Shown: positions 10,423 to 22,381 of the stretch, one piece after another | Position numbering within the stretch: the stretch's first letter is position 1 | How the letters are laid out: every line of letters starts with the position of its first letter | DNA from: Cinnamomum chago | Taxonomy: Eukaryota; Streptophyta; Magnoliopsida; Laurales; Lauraceae | Assembly: GCA_038049695.1 (NCBI GenBank) | Contig: CP142451.1 | Span: 31,852,001 to 31,916,000, forward strand | Direction: 5' to 3' | Length of the DNA stretch: 64,000 bases | The notes under the pieces: model-generated | The model's database searches: none | What the model was told of the DNA's origin: nothing | What the model saw: only the letters and a program-made list of their open reading frames with translations | Program-made: the position numbers and the translations under genes

Positions 10423-11518
10423 TAAGATAGAAATTAACAATCTAATAGCCAAGACTTTTTTCCCTTCTTAAAAGAAAAGATTCCTAATAATTATCTATCA
10501 AAAGTAAGCATAAACCATCAAAATGTATTAAATCCTAAGCATAATTTATCAAACCTAAGCATAGATAGTAAAAATAAAAATAAAAATGATAAGATAGAAA
10601 ATAAGCATAGAAGGTTGCACAATGCAATGAAGATAAATCTACTCTAACATGTTAAGCACATAAACAAGGGAATTAAGATAAAGAACATAAGCAAAAAGAA
10701 TAGCATTAACTTAGCTTCATCTAAAAGATCCAATCAAAGGGATTAACTACCCATTGGAGAAGATAAATCTTTCATATATTCTAAATCTTCAATTATTACA
10801 AAGCTTTCCTCACTCTCTCTTTATAATTGCTTTTAATTACATGAATAACTTAAGTAAAAAGGAGGAGGCTCTTCTTGCTTTTGTATTTAATGCCTAGAGC
10901 TCCCTTCCTTATATGGAAACATTTGTCTTGCTCTCTATGTGAGACTTCATAAGAATGCCAATATGAACATATGAATGTGATTCCCGTGTTTGAAAACAGT
11001 TCCCATATTGATGTGCGATTTTAACCACCGAAACGCCCAAATTGGGAAAATCATTGTGAAATATGATTCATAGATCTTTGAACAAGCTTTCAAATGCTCC
11101 AAGATCACTTCAATATGACACTCGAGTAAAAAGTTATGGTCAGAATAACAACCCAGGTCTTTTATCTTTCTTCTTATTATTAGCCTAACTTTGTCATTTC
11201 TTTATCCAATTACCTTCCAAACTTATCTTTACTGTTTTAACTTTTGAATCTCAACTTTAATCTTCAAATTAATCTTCAATTAACACCTACAAAGAGAAAT
11301 TAACATAATTGAGAGTATTTTCGAAAATATTTTGTATGTAAGCCATTGGAACTCATATAAATACATACAAATGGGCCATCTATAATGGAAAACTATGAGG
11401 AAAGCATGATGGGGAGAAAAATTATGATTTTTATACTAAAAATAATGTTTTGAATTCTTTTATCTATGAAAACTCATAAAATAATGCTATAAAAGTGTAA
11501 CTTTTTGTGAACTCCTCA

Positions 11519-11700
11519 CCTCCCTTCCTTGGTTCTTCTACTTTTACTTTTCTTTCTCCTATTTACTGGAAATGTAAATAGATGAATCTCGCAATACTAT
11601 TAATGTTAAAGTCCCTCAAATGGTATGTTCATTAGTGTTCATATTTTAAAACTCTACATCATACTTATTTTGGGAATAAAGTTGTTAATAATGAACGATT
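11519..11700. repeat. Dispersed array repeat, copy 4, right part
   Basis: Resumes CTCCCTTCCTTGGTTCTTCT exactly after the solo LTR and its duplicated target. It ends at GGGAATAAAGTTGTTAATAA, where copia LTR sequence follows as in copy 2. Confidence 0.7.
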
Positions 11701-12350
11701 ACAGTACCAAAATATCTCAAAGATCCTTGAGTATTCTAGAAGTCACATGACTCCACATGTTTAGAATTGTCACACAGAGCCACTTTAACTGACTTCAACA
11801 TATGGTGATGCTTTGGGCTACGTGTCACATTTGAGCGCCATAAGCCACCATCGACTTTGGTCCCTACCAACTATAAATATGGGGAGTTGGTGCCATTTGA
11901 AAACTCAACGCAATTTAAGTGACATGCAAGTGACAAGTGAATTCAAGTATAGTGAGAAGTGTGAAGTGGGGGGAAGTGTTGAGAGAGTAAGTTTAGTATA
12001 GCGAGTGGCCTTTTGAAGTGAGTGGGTGCTTCGAGTGATTGTGAGTCTCTCCTCTTTGTAATTGTGTGCCTGTGTAGTAGTGTATTACTGTTTCTAGCTT
12101 GTATGCATTGTAATACTGTTTTTGTGTCAAATTTATATAGTGGGCTCTAATTGTAATTTAGATTTGCATAAATTGTAATTAAGCTTTTCCTAATGTCTAC
12201 CTTCCATTGTCCAACAAAGTGATATCAGAGCTATCTTCTAACAACATTGCGCATTTCTTTGTTATTGAAGTGAGAAACTCGGCACGAACACTTCACTACG
12301 GCGTCCATCGATGACCTTGACTATATTCTCCCACTATTTCAACTGTATTC
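11700..12350 (+). mobile_element. Copia LTR fragment, primer site and gag start, third copy
   Basis: Colinear with 4856-5515: the same TATA box (11871-11880), LTR end CCAACA, a mutated primer site (TGATATCAGAGC, 12220-12231) and the gag start region. A small deletion removes part of the segment corresponding to 5200-5230. Confidence 0.55.
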
Positions 12351-13430
12351 ACAATCTATTCATAGTTCATCATCTTTTCCAAGAAAGAATTATAATAAAT
12401 AATTAATATGTTTCTAGTATATAATCTTTCTAATAGTTATCGTTAGAAATTATTGGAGTGAGAAACTCGGCATGAACACCTTCACTACAGCGTCCATCGA
12501 TGACCTTGACCACATTCTCCCACTATTTCAACCGCATTCACAATTTATCCATAGTTCCTCTTCTTTTCCAAGAAACAAGTATAATAAATAATTAATAGAT
12601 TTCTAGTATATATAATCTTTGTAATAATTAATAGATAAATGCTAGAGAGAGGAAAGTTTCTCGAAATGAAAGAAGGAACCACTAAACATAGCAACATTTT
12701 CCATACTAAATATCAAGATAAGTGCTAAATGCATGGCAAAGAGGGGAGATTTAAATCACAAATTTACCCTAGGCATTTGCCTGGTTATCCATATATTTTT
12801 TAGCGTTTCATATCATCAGAAGATTATGTAGCAAATCCAAATCCATGGGGCCCATTTATAAGCATATCACTAGGGTTAATATATCATTAATCACATGATG
12901 GGGCCCAATATTTAGTGGATGACACCATTATGGGGACCACATGTAGAAATAGAGAATAGACTTAATTAAGATGGCACAAGAATTGTGGAGAGAAATCGAC
13001 AATAGTCTTGAGTGGGGAAAGATTATTGTACTTTCAATTCTTTTCCAATAGGACCCTCCACTGATAAGGCCTCGGCTTGCCTATTAGACTTCAAACAGAG
13101 GATTTGTATTCCAAACTTAGGAAAACATGGAAGGGAATGAAGACCGAACCCAAACACAATTGCAAGGAGAAAAGAAAAAACAAAGAGAGAAGGGGGTGTT
13201 ACCTTGACACCAATCGCAGGTCTTCTTTCCTCTTCTCTCCATCCTCCTTTCCTTGGTTCTTCTACTTCTGCTTTTTTTTTTTCTCCTATTTACTGGAAAT
13301 GTAAATAGATGAATCTCGCAATGCTTTTAATTTTAAAGTTCTCTCAGATGGTATGTTCATTAGTATTCATATTTTAAAACTCTGCATCATACTTATTTTG
13401 GGAATAAAGTTGTTGATAAAGAACGGTGAT
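12350..13430. repeat. Dispersed array repeat, copy 5, with partial upstream duplications
   Basis: The upstream segment starts twice (about 12355 and 12535), separated by a short repeat of the gag-start sequence. A full core follows (12775-13430), closest in layout to copy 1. It ends GAACGGTGATAGAGGGC and is followed by the spacer of copy 1. Confidence 0.65.
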
Positions 13431-13980
13431 AGAGGGCTTACTTAAAGCATACTGTTTGCTGTCCAATAAGCTCATCTGACCTACCTTGAAGCTTGCATAT
13501 CAGTTGGTTCGATGGGGGAATGGAATGTTTGTTTTGGACTAACATAATTTTAATCGGATTTACATAAATATAGTATTGATCTGAATAACACAACATAAAT
13601 CTGGATTCTAATCGCATACCTGACTCCATCGCGTTCCCCTGATTTGAACTGCTATCTTTGATTGGGGATTATTACACGCCTTTACTACGGCCTTACTTTG
13701 TGATATAAATGGGGCAATCAATGTATTGTGTAAAGAATTGTTGTAACCCCTAAACCCTATATATAGGCTTTCCAAGATAGCTCCCTTCCCATCATGGAGT
13801 CCTAATTTAATTAGGATTTAGATTCCTTTTAGCATAGGAAACTCTTTTAGGTTAGCAACTTTGCATAAACACCATAGACATCTCTATTAAGGAGACTTAC
13901 CAATATTTGAGTCCTTATTTGAGTTGGTCTTCTAAAGTGGGGGGTCCACATCGGCGTGTGGTCATTGGGCCGCATTGAAG
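13431..13980. repeat. Spacer paralogous to 3271-3976
   Basis: Starts GGGCTTACTTAAAGCATACT and ends TGTGGTCATTGGGCC. It has the same order as the first spacer without its TA repeat and fold-back insert, so it shows the empty site for the 111-bp MITE. Confidence 0.65.
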
Positions 13981-14406
13981 CTCGATAATTATATCAGAGA
14001 AGACAAAGAACTCTTATCCTGGAAAAGGTTCGGCAAAAAATTAGCCCCAATAAATCATCTTTGACTCAAGAATATTTTTGGGTATCTGGCTAAGAGAGTT
14101 GGGCCCGGCAATAGACTCCAACCATGGCCATGGGGTCCCAACAACTACTCACATGGGAAGAGAAACTTGCTGATGCAGGGATCCAACCTAGGGAATGAAC
14201 CCAGGGTAATAGGGTGAGAAATTGGATAACAATCCGACTTGGCTATCCCTTGTTCCCCACTCAGTTGGACTTGTAATTGACCCACATGATGGGGCCCAAT
14301 TCAGTGGATGACACATATAATGGGGCCCGCTTGTAGAAAATTTGAATCGCATAAAATTATGCTTACTATATCATTAATTATATGGTCACTCTTATGATGA
14401 GGTCAA
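13981..14406. other. Non-coding sequence with array remnants
   Basis: Contains a short stretch (ACATGATGGGGCCCAATTCA, about 14280-14340) matching the array core. The rest is unique, with no supported gene. Confidence 0.35.
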
Positions 14407-16953
14407 TGATAAGTCCACAAAATCAGAACATTAGGCCATTATTTCATGAGCATTTGTGGTGATTAGGGTTAATTGCATAGAATTGCACTCAATTTCATGA
14501 TTTCATACATTTGGGGTTATTTTTGGAAACATGGTCAAAATAGGTCAAAATTCATCACATTGCATGACTTTTGTGAAATTAGGGTTTTCATTTCATTTAT
14601 CACCCTAAAATTAGTTTTTTTGTCTCCATCAATGCATACCTGCTATTTTTGGCACCATGTACTATTTTTGGAAAGTAGTCATTTCGGTGAATCATTAGGC
14701 ATGTAGGGTCCCATGCATGATTCATGTTTATTTTCTTACATGTGACTAATGTTAAATTTATTTCTTTTAATTTGTAGGAGAAATCAACATGGGACCCATA
14801 TTGATGAAATTTGAGAAGAGAGATCAAAGGAAAGTCAAGTAAGCAAGCAAGGAAAGAGTCCAAGCATGCCTTGGACGCCCAACATGGGTCCCACACACCC
14901 CATTGCATTCCAACATAGAAGCTTCCATTTGTGCACAATTATTCCCGAATTTTTTAGGGGCAACAACTTAAAATGTTCATAATTCTCAAACTGAGTGTTG
15001 GATTGGCGCAATCTACCCACTGTTGGAAAGCTCTTTTCGAGTAAATATCCATGGAGCCCAAGATTGTGTAAATCAGAGATATATTGAGGGAGATATAATC
15101 TTCGGAAGTTGGCTGCTACAGTTTTTTACTGGAATTGCAAGAAATCTCAATATTTGGAAAGTTTCTTCCCTCCACATCATCATGCAAATTTTTAGAGATA
15201 CTCTTGGAATTATACAAGGAAGGTGTGTACATCAAGAAACCTAATAAGGCAAGGAGATCTCTCAAATTTGTAAGTCTTTCCAAAGAAATAAGTTAGTTTG
15301 GAGCCTAAGGAAGAATCTCCACACATAAGGAACTAAGAGTCCTAAAGATGAGAGATTCTTTAGTAAAAAAAGATTTACAAAAAGCATAAAAGGAGCCATC
15401 GGGAGGGGCTGAGTGTGTTATACCTTGGAATCCCTCTCTCTAGCAACAAGGGCTCTCTCTCTCCCATCCATTCCCTCCACCATTTCTCTCTAAGTCCCTT
15501 TCTTCTTCTTCTTTCTTTTAATTGTTTAGGCATATGTTGAGTAAAAATAAAAGAGATTAAAGAACATTAATTTCTTGTATTCAAAGATCAAGGAATAAAG
15601 ACACTACTTGGATTGATTCTGCGTGTTCTTTATGTAAGTGGTTTAATTTTCTCTTTCTAGTTCTTTTATGTGTTTTGATTGGAGGCAATATTTCACATGA
15701 TTAGATCTACGATTTTGAAAATAAAAAAAATGAATTAAAAGTCGAGAGACATCACCTAATCACTTGTATTATTTTTTTCTATTATGAGAAGAGAGGACTT
15801 CATAATCGCATTTTCAATGTTTGTATGATCATCTAGTTTCTAGATCTTTGATACATCTTTTCTGCTTTTTATTTTTCACCTTTTTTCTTGTTATTTTCAG
15901 TAAGTTTTCTGATTAATTTTATATCACCATTTATGATATAAAAACTTCTAATTGTATCTTTTATGTTAGATTAGAAAGTTTCCATTTATGTTATTTGCAT
16001 GATCTATGGTTGGAAAGTGAGTAGTGCATTATTTGGAATTAGGTTTCATGTTTAAAATTATATTTTGTTGCTGAAAATCAAAGTTTGTGGACTGATTAGA
16101 AAGATTAAATCCAGACTTGGTATGTGAATAGCAAAATATTCCGCATAGTTTCAACAGATTTGACCCGACTATATTCGAAAAGTGTGCGAGTTAAAAACCA
16201 TAAAAACGTTGGTGTTTTTTATTTGAAAAATAGTAGATTTAAATTTTACAATAATAACTTTTAGACCCCCAAATTTCACCAAAAAAAATCCCTCGGGAAG
16301 TGGGTTAACCAGCGGCGTAAACAGGGGTCCATTTCTAGCACAAAATTGCTTAACTAGGCATCTTTAGATGATCATATCTTTTTCATTTTAAGTCCTTTTT
16401 CACTTCTGTTTCTTTTGTTGTGTTCATGCATCATCAAGGTTCGAATTTCATCCATTAGGTTTTGGTTTAGAGCATCTTAGGTAGGTTTTACATTCCAGCA
16501 AAGTTGGGCCTGCACAATAGTTTCCATACTCGAGATTTTTCAGCATGTATCAGATGTTTAGGAACTTGTCTAGAATTACATTTTCTTCATGTAGGATCTC
16601 ATAAATCATTCATATGTACATTGTAATTTATTTTAAGAAGTTTTGTTTTGATTTATCTTATATTAAATTGGTTGTTTTGATGAGTGTGCTATTTTTACAG
16701 GTTCTAGTTAGAATAGGGTTGAATGAGTTATGTTTCTTTATTTAGTTTAGGTTCATTTTTTATTTGAAAAGTTGTAATTGTTAATTTTCAGTTTTTAGGA
16801 ATTTTCTTGTAATTTTTGTACTTTTTTTATTTAGGCTAGATTTACTTTCTAAATTAGAACATGTTAAAGTTGGAAAGTTTCTTCTCCCTGTGGATTGACC
16901 TGGTCTCACCAGTTATTATTGCTGCCGCTCCCTTGCACTTGGAGGTCCAATCA
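14407..16953 (+). mobile_element. Athila-like Ty3 solo LTR
   Basis: It starts TGATAAGTCCACAAAATC and ends GGAGGTCCAATCA. The last 90 bases hold CTCCCTGTGGATTGACCTGG, TCTCACCAGTTATTATTGC and TTGCACTTGGAGG, in the same order as the end of the complete element's LTR (45295-45364). Flanks GTCAA (14402-14406) and ATCAA (16954-16958) agree at four of five bases. No primer site or coding region follows, so it is a solo LTR of a related but distinct family. Short frames inside show no protein motifs. Confidence 0.65.
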
Positions 16954-17324
16954 ATCAACATGGTGGAGGACTCTAAATGTAGAATGATTAATGCATTATT
17001 GATCATATGATCAGTATTACGAAGAGATCAATTTATACTTGTTTAAAATAGGGATATCCTTATAAAGAGAGGGCATACATTTGGCCCTTTCTTATTTTCA
17101 ATAGACGGGCCCGCTATAGAGCTTACCCAAGGATTTAGACTCAAGAAATCCATAAGCAATTTTATAGGTGACCAGCCCCACATTCTTGATCTTATTGATG
17201 GTATGAAGGTTTCAACCAACAATGAAGGGCCTCTTAATGCTCTCCAAACCTCCAGCTCTCCAAACTAGTGCTCTTGATCATTAGATTAGTCTCATTCTCA
17301 CTTGCTCGCATGACTTTTAAATTT
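16954..17324. other. Unique non-coding sequence
   Basis: No gene, element end or repeat recognised between the solo LTR and the start of the segmental duplication. Confidence 0.4.
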
Positions 17325-17837
17325 CCATACCCAAGTGATCTACATGCAAGTGGGCCCCTACTGATTTTTGCCACCCTGCCTTGTTAATGTGAAAAGTTAA
17401 AAAATGTATGGTGAATAGCCCAAACAAATGCCATTTTAGTACTGGCTCGTTCTTTCATTTCCAGGTAGCCAGTAGCCTTCGTTTGGGTAGCATTTCTCTA
17501 TTTAATATATTTGTTAGAGTCATCTTGCTATATCCCATCAAGTTCCAAAATCTTGTACGTGTGGATTGGTCCATCCGGAGACTGTTATCAACTCATTATC
17601 TAGTAGTAATAGTAACTAAAAAGAACATACTACAAAGGTTAACATGAAAGAGAAGAGTCTTCTATTATCAAATTTACTAGAACACCACTGCACTCAAGGT
17701 GCAAACACAAAGCGACACTGAAAGGATCAAAATCAACACATAACAGGGAGGCTCCTCCGTATAACAGCCTTCTTTATGATGATGATGATGAGACACACAA
17801 CAGTTGTAGCACTGGCCAAAGTGAAGAGTCTTCAAGG

Positions 17838-18141
17838 TAAAGTCAGATTGTTCCAACTGAAGACAAAAGCTCCTAGGTGCTTCCATCCTTCATGAACCTG
17901 CACCAGCTTGTCCTCATCAAATTCACTCCAAATGAAGCTAGGTTTCAAGAACTTTGTTCTTGTTCTTTGGAGTTCCATTCTCGATGTGCTGTTTCATATT
18001 GGTGTTGTAGGTCTTGGCGTTTTGGACCGTTGCCTTTGTAATAATGCCTGGTTTCGCTTCACGTGGCCACCCACTTGCTACCATAATTTTTATATCATCA
18101 AAGCCCAAGTCCCTCATAGCACCGAAGAAGCTGTCCACCAT
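17838..18141 (-). pseudogene. GH17 beta-1,3-glucanase-like pseudogene (3' part)
   Basis: The minus-strand frame from MVDSFFGAMRDLGF through MVASGWPREAKPG, TKATVQNAKTYN and HIENGTPKNKNKVLET matches the C-terminal third of the gene at 29188-30137. After VLET a short insertion introduces a stop and shifts the frame. The remainder of the C-terminus is still readable in other frames to about 17838. The N-terminal two thirds are absent: sequence upstream of 18141 jumps directly to what lies beyond the gene in unit B (near 30320). The nucleophile position reads VASGWP, as in the intact copy. Confidence 0.85.
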
Positions 18142-18377
18142 GGCAGAAGCCCAAGTCCCTGATTGCTAAGTAAGGTACACCAAGTCAAACCTGCCCATTA
18201 TATGTCCGACCAGGCCCAATAAGTGATTGGGTCAACTCTTCTCAGAATTAACCTAACTCAGCCTAATAAGGGGATGGGGTCAATAAAGGCCGCCTCATTG
18301 CCAAAGCCTTATATGGATGTAAGGGCCCCTACCATATCTGTCATAATAAGGTGAGAGATACTCTTATATGAGCATCT

Positions 18378-18387
<10 letters not shown>

Positions 18388-18408
<21 letters not shown>

Positions 18409-18409
18409 G
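18388..18409. repeat. (TA)n microsatellite
   Basis: A run of TA dinucleotides in unit A, following CACACACA. Confidence 0.8.
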
Positions 18410-19919
18410 TCATTTTCTTTCCAAGCACATTCGATGTGGGATTTGAGTAATGAAGGATTCCTTACTGTATTTAGAAATTTCAACATACCTTTAAAATCTT
18501 CAAAACTTCAAATAGTCCCCAACAAATTTGAGAAATAAGAAACAAAATTAAGGTTTGATTTTCTAGGTAATGGAAATGAATGCAACAATTTTTAACTATT
18601 TTCTTGAAGTTGTAGGGATTCACGCACATAAAATATAATTGGATGGTCACACTTTGGTAGAAAACCCTAACCAGGGATGGGCATTATGACCCTAGCCACT
18701 TGATTACTCAATAGGTTGAGAAAAAAATTGCTCAGTCCAACAACTGAGTGAGCAGAGTTGGATTCACTAGGCACAGTAAGTAAGGTTTTCCAAAGTCTCT
18801 TTTTCAAGATATCAAACAAGTCATTGCACATAGAAACATTCATACACAATTCAGTGCACCACATTGTTCTAGCCATTGTCAAGGGTACCGTGCCACATTA
18901 AGCTTAAGAAAGTGAATGAGAAAGGGAGTCTATAAAAACTAATGGGTGTTTTTTAAAAGAAAATGATAAGAGACTTCAAATTTTTTTTTTTGTTAATTAA
19001 AAAAATAGATCTTTGAGATTTATTTAAAAAGTCGGGGGTGGGGAATAAAATTCAAAAAATAGATCTTCGAAATTTATTTAAAAAGTCTCCAAACAATCCT
19101 TCACAATTTTAAAAAAGTTTTAAATAGAACCCCATAATTTGAAAATTGTAAATAGGCTCCTCAACATTGCAAATTGGATCTATATTCCCACAATTTAAAA
19201 AATTGTGTCTATAGATCCAAAGAAAAAAAATAAATGTACTTTCATGTCATGCATGCATAAAGTGCCTAGTGGGATTTCATTGTGCATTGAACATTACAAC
19301 CATGATAATTTATCAAATGATCATAATGCAAAGAAATTAGTGGCATTTTTTAAAGCCCAAATGGATTTTAAAGCAAATTCCAAAACCATTCCATATCTTT
19401 GCCTCCGGTTGCATGGGTTAGAAATTCAGACTCCATTCTGGAGTGAGTTATACAGGTCTCTTTTTTTGACCTCCAAAAATATCGAAGAACTTCCAAGGGT
19501 ATATATCTAATCACTGCTAGATTGGAATCATCTGAACAAATGTTAAAAAAATCATTGCTCTTTCCTTCTAGAACCAAAATATTACAAAGTGTTATCGGCG
19601 AGGCACATCATAAGCAAGAATGATCAACAATATAAACAGTCCAATAAATAAATTTTAAATCAGCATAAAAAATTTTTACCAAAAAAAAAAAAGTCAACAT
19701 AAAAAATGGCTCACTGTTCCCTAAAAGGTCTTGCTCAATTTTCAGGTAGGAATAATACCCATCACATCAGGGTTAAAGAGTTTAAAATTCTTAAAAAATG
19801 GTCATCGTACGGTCATTGGGGTCAGGCCCATAATAAAAGCATTTATGAAAAGGCCCCAGTCATTTTGTGGAAATTTCTAATTTCAGGAGCTACTAGTTGG
19901 ACATCTATTGTACGGTCAC

Positions 19920-20436
19920 TAGGGGTGTACAAAAAATCCACCGATCCATAAAACCGATCAAATCCAATTTGATCTGCGGATTTTTAATCGAATCGAAAGT
20001 AAACGGATTGGAAATCTTGTAATCCGTTAGCAACGGATCAGTGGTGGATCTCACCCTCAATCGGCGGATTTAATCCGATCCATTGACATTAAATATAAAT
20101 AAAAAAAACTAAGGGGTTTAAATATAAGTTAAGAGGTCTAAATATAAAAGAAGAAAAAACTTCAGGGGTCAGGATGGAATTCACTTTTATATATAAGTAT
20201 AACAAATAAAACGCTAGACCAAATTTCACTCTAGCCTTAAGAGCATGCTGTTCAAATTTTCTTTAACATTAGATTTAACAGATTAAATCGATCCGATCTG
20301 GTCCTCCACGAATCAGATCGGATTGGTTTTTAACAGCCATGGATTGGTGATGGATTTCAAATCCATCAATCCGTAGGTAACGGATTGGTAACGGATTTGG
20401 CCTAATCTGCACCAATCTGATCCGTGTACACCCCTA
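19920..20436. mobile_element. hAT-type MITE, 517 bp
   Basis: The termini TAGGGGTGTAC and GTACACCCCTA are perfect inverted repeats. Flanks are ACGGTCAC (19912-19919) and ACGGTCTC (20437-20444). Unit B has the unoccupied site near 32938 (GCACGGTCACATTGTCCCC), which confirms the ends and the 8-bp duplication. The interior repeats GATCCG, CGGATT and AATCCGT words in both orientations. It encodes no protein. Confidence 0.9.
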
Positions 20437-21186
20437 ACGGTCTCATTGTCCCCTCTCAAAGTCATTAAGAAAAAATGAGCCACAAATTAACAGAAGCATG
20501 TAGGCACAACACTAATCCCATTGATACAAACTCAAGTCCAGTATGAATTTGTGTTGAGAAATTGGAACTCCCTTGATTGTAACTTTTTGATGTGGGCCCA
20601 AATAAAAACGCATATGCAAGTAGTCACCATTGTTATCCTCATGTAGGACCCACCTGGTGTCCATCTTACATACATCTTAGTTTGGGTTGGGAATAGTGCT
20701 GGTCTATTCAGCATGCATTCTGATTTGTGACATTTGGATATATGGAGTGGATGGTCCTTAACAGACGGATGAATTTAGGATTGATTTTCGGGGCAACAAA
20801 CGCAAATCAAGTTGGTCCTAACAAGTTTGGAGGCAGCCCACCTATTAGCCTATGCTGACTTGGTTCTAACAAGTTGGTGGTGGGAGAAGTCTAAATTGTG
20901 GCAATTTGTGTTGAGAAATTGGAACCCCCATATGCCAATTAAGATGGATCACATCAGAGTCGCGCCTTCCTTAATATAATAAATGCGTCCACATCATATT
21001 TGCAACAAAGGATACTAGCAAGCCTCCAAGATAAAACCAATCTATATCCTCCCCATGTTGGACTCAGTTATTACCAACTTTGAACACCAATGGTCCCACC
21101 ACTCAGAACATTTAGTATACGTTAGATATGATCAAATAGTGCCTTTGGAATTCCGAAAACGACATGTATTTAAAAGGTGTAAATGG

Positions 21187-21900
21187 TTGTTGGGATGATA
21201 AGTATTTTAGGGAATTTAATTAGGGCAAACATGCACAATCATTCACAACCTCAAGCAATCCATGACACAAGATATTTACGTGGTTTGACAATTGCCTACG
21301 TCCACGGGGTAAAGAGGATTTTACTATGCAGAAAATTGGGCAACTCGTTACAAGGATTTCAAACCTACTAACACTTAGCCTACTCACTCCTCATAGGTCT
21401 CAATGAAAGACCAAAATGCCCCTGACTCTAAACCTGATCATTAGACAACCAATGAACCAATCCGGATAAATCGAAATAAAAGACAAAAACCTAACAAAGT
21501 ATATCCATCTTAATTTTAGGCATTAAGGCAATAGCTACCACTTGGTAGTTGAAGCTTCCATTGAACTCTTGGCCCTCCAACTCCAACCTGCCCCATTAGA
21601 AGACTGACTTGGCCCAATAAGTGATTGGGTCAACTTGGCCCAGAAGCAACCCACAACTCAGCCCAATAAGGGATTAGGTCAATCCAATCAGGCCCAATAA
21701 CTTGCAAAATAAAACCTCCTCATTACAAGCCCAAGCCCAAGACCATGGCCAAGGCCAAACCTTTCCATACCAACTTGATTGATTTACTCAAAGAAACATA
21801 TATAAATGCAATTCTCTTTTCAACAATATCCAAGGTGGGACTCTAGTAATGAAGCTGGTTCTTTACTATTTTGAACACTTGCAACATAAATACTCTTAAA
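21187..21900. mobile_element. Possible degraded LTR-like sequence
   Basis: Contains ATTTACGTGGTTTGACAATT followed by GCCTACGTCCACGGGG, and later CCAAGGTGGGACTCTAGTAA. I recall both as recurrent in plant copia LTRs. The ends could not be fixed, and part of the segment (from about 21800) is shared with unit B, so only the character of the sequence is called. Confidence 0.3.
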
Positions 21901-22270
21901 AAAACAAGCATTTTAAACATGACAATTGGGTGAATGTGGTTAATACATATCGCAAATAATGCCCCATCTTACGTCATCTTCATATGAATGGAAAAGGATG
22001 GAGAGGCAAGTTTTAACTAATAAGATCTATTTTGTTAAAAATATCTCTTCAATCGTAAACATTCTTGGACTTGAATGGATATGGCTCAACTGAACGATGG
22101 ATGGGATGATTCAAATGACTATTTTGAGAAGAGAAAGAAAGAGGAGAATGGGTTATTTTGAGAGAGAGAGAGGTGAGTTTCAGACCTGTCAGTGTGAGCT
22201 GATACTGGCAATTCTTTTGAGCTCGGAAGAGTGCAAAGAGGAGAAAGGAGAGAAGCTGATTATTGTGGCC

Positions 22271-22367
22271 TGAATGTCTACCCAAGTGATCCCCATGCAA
22301 GTAGGCCCCTATTGATTTTTGCCACCCTACCTTGTTGGTGTGAAAAGGTAAAAAATGTATAATGAAT
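22271..22367. repeat. Start of segmental duplication unit B
   Basis: TACCCAAGTGATCCCCATGC and the following 80 bases repeat the start of unit A (17325). The unit is then interrupted by the LINE insertion and resumes at 28616. Confidence 0.75.
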
Positions 22368-22381
22368 AGCCCAAATGCTTG

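Larger units (their letters stand above)
7225..11518 (-). mobile_element. Ty3-type solo LTR (minus strand), carrying a nested PIF element
   Basis: It begins TGATGCGAATTCC and ends ACTCCTCA, with TG and CA termini and target duplication CCTCC. Read on the minus strand, the end at 7225 contains TCCTCGTGGAACGATATTCG and then ACTTGCGGAATTCGCATCA. This is the layout of the U5 end of Athila/Tat-like LTRs, where a 'tccctgtggatcgac'-like stretch lies shortly before the terminus. No internal gag or pol is present, so it is a solo LTR. Removing the nested element (8026-10422) leaves about 1.9 kb. Confidence 0.7.
17325..22270. repeat. Tandem segmental duplication, unit A
   Basis: Colinear with unit B (22271-22367 plus 28616-34640). 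Matching landmarks include TTTTTGCCACCCTGCC (17360) with TTTTTGCCACCCTACC (22315), the GH17 3' region, CCAATAAGTGATTGGGTCAA, ACATTCATACACAATTCAG, TTTGCCTCCGGTTGCATGGG (19400) with TTTGCCTCCGGCTGCATGGG (32477), and the end TTTCAGACCTGTCA. A dense scatter of substitutions, plus indels, shows that the duplication is not recent. Confidence 0.8.
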
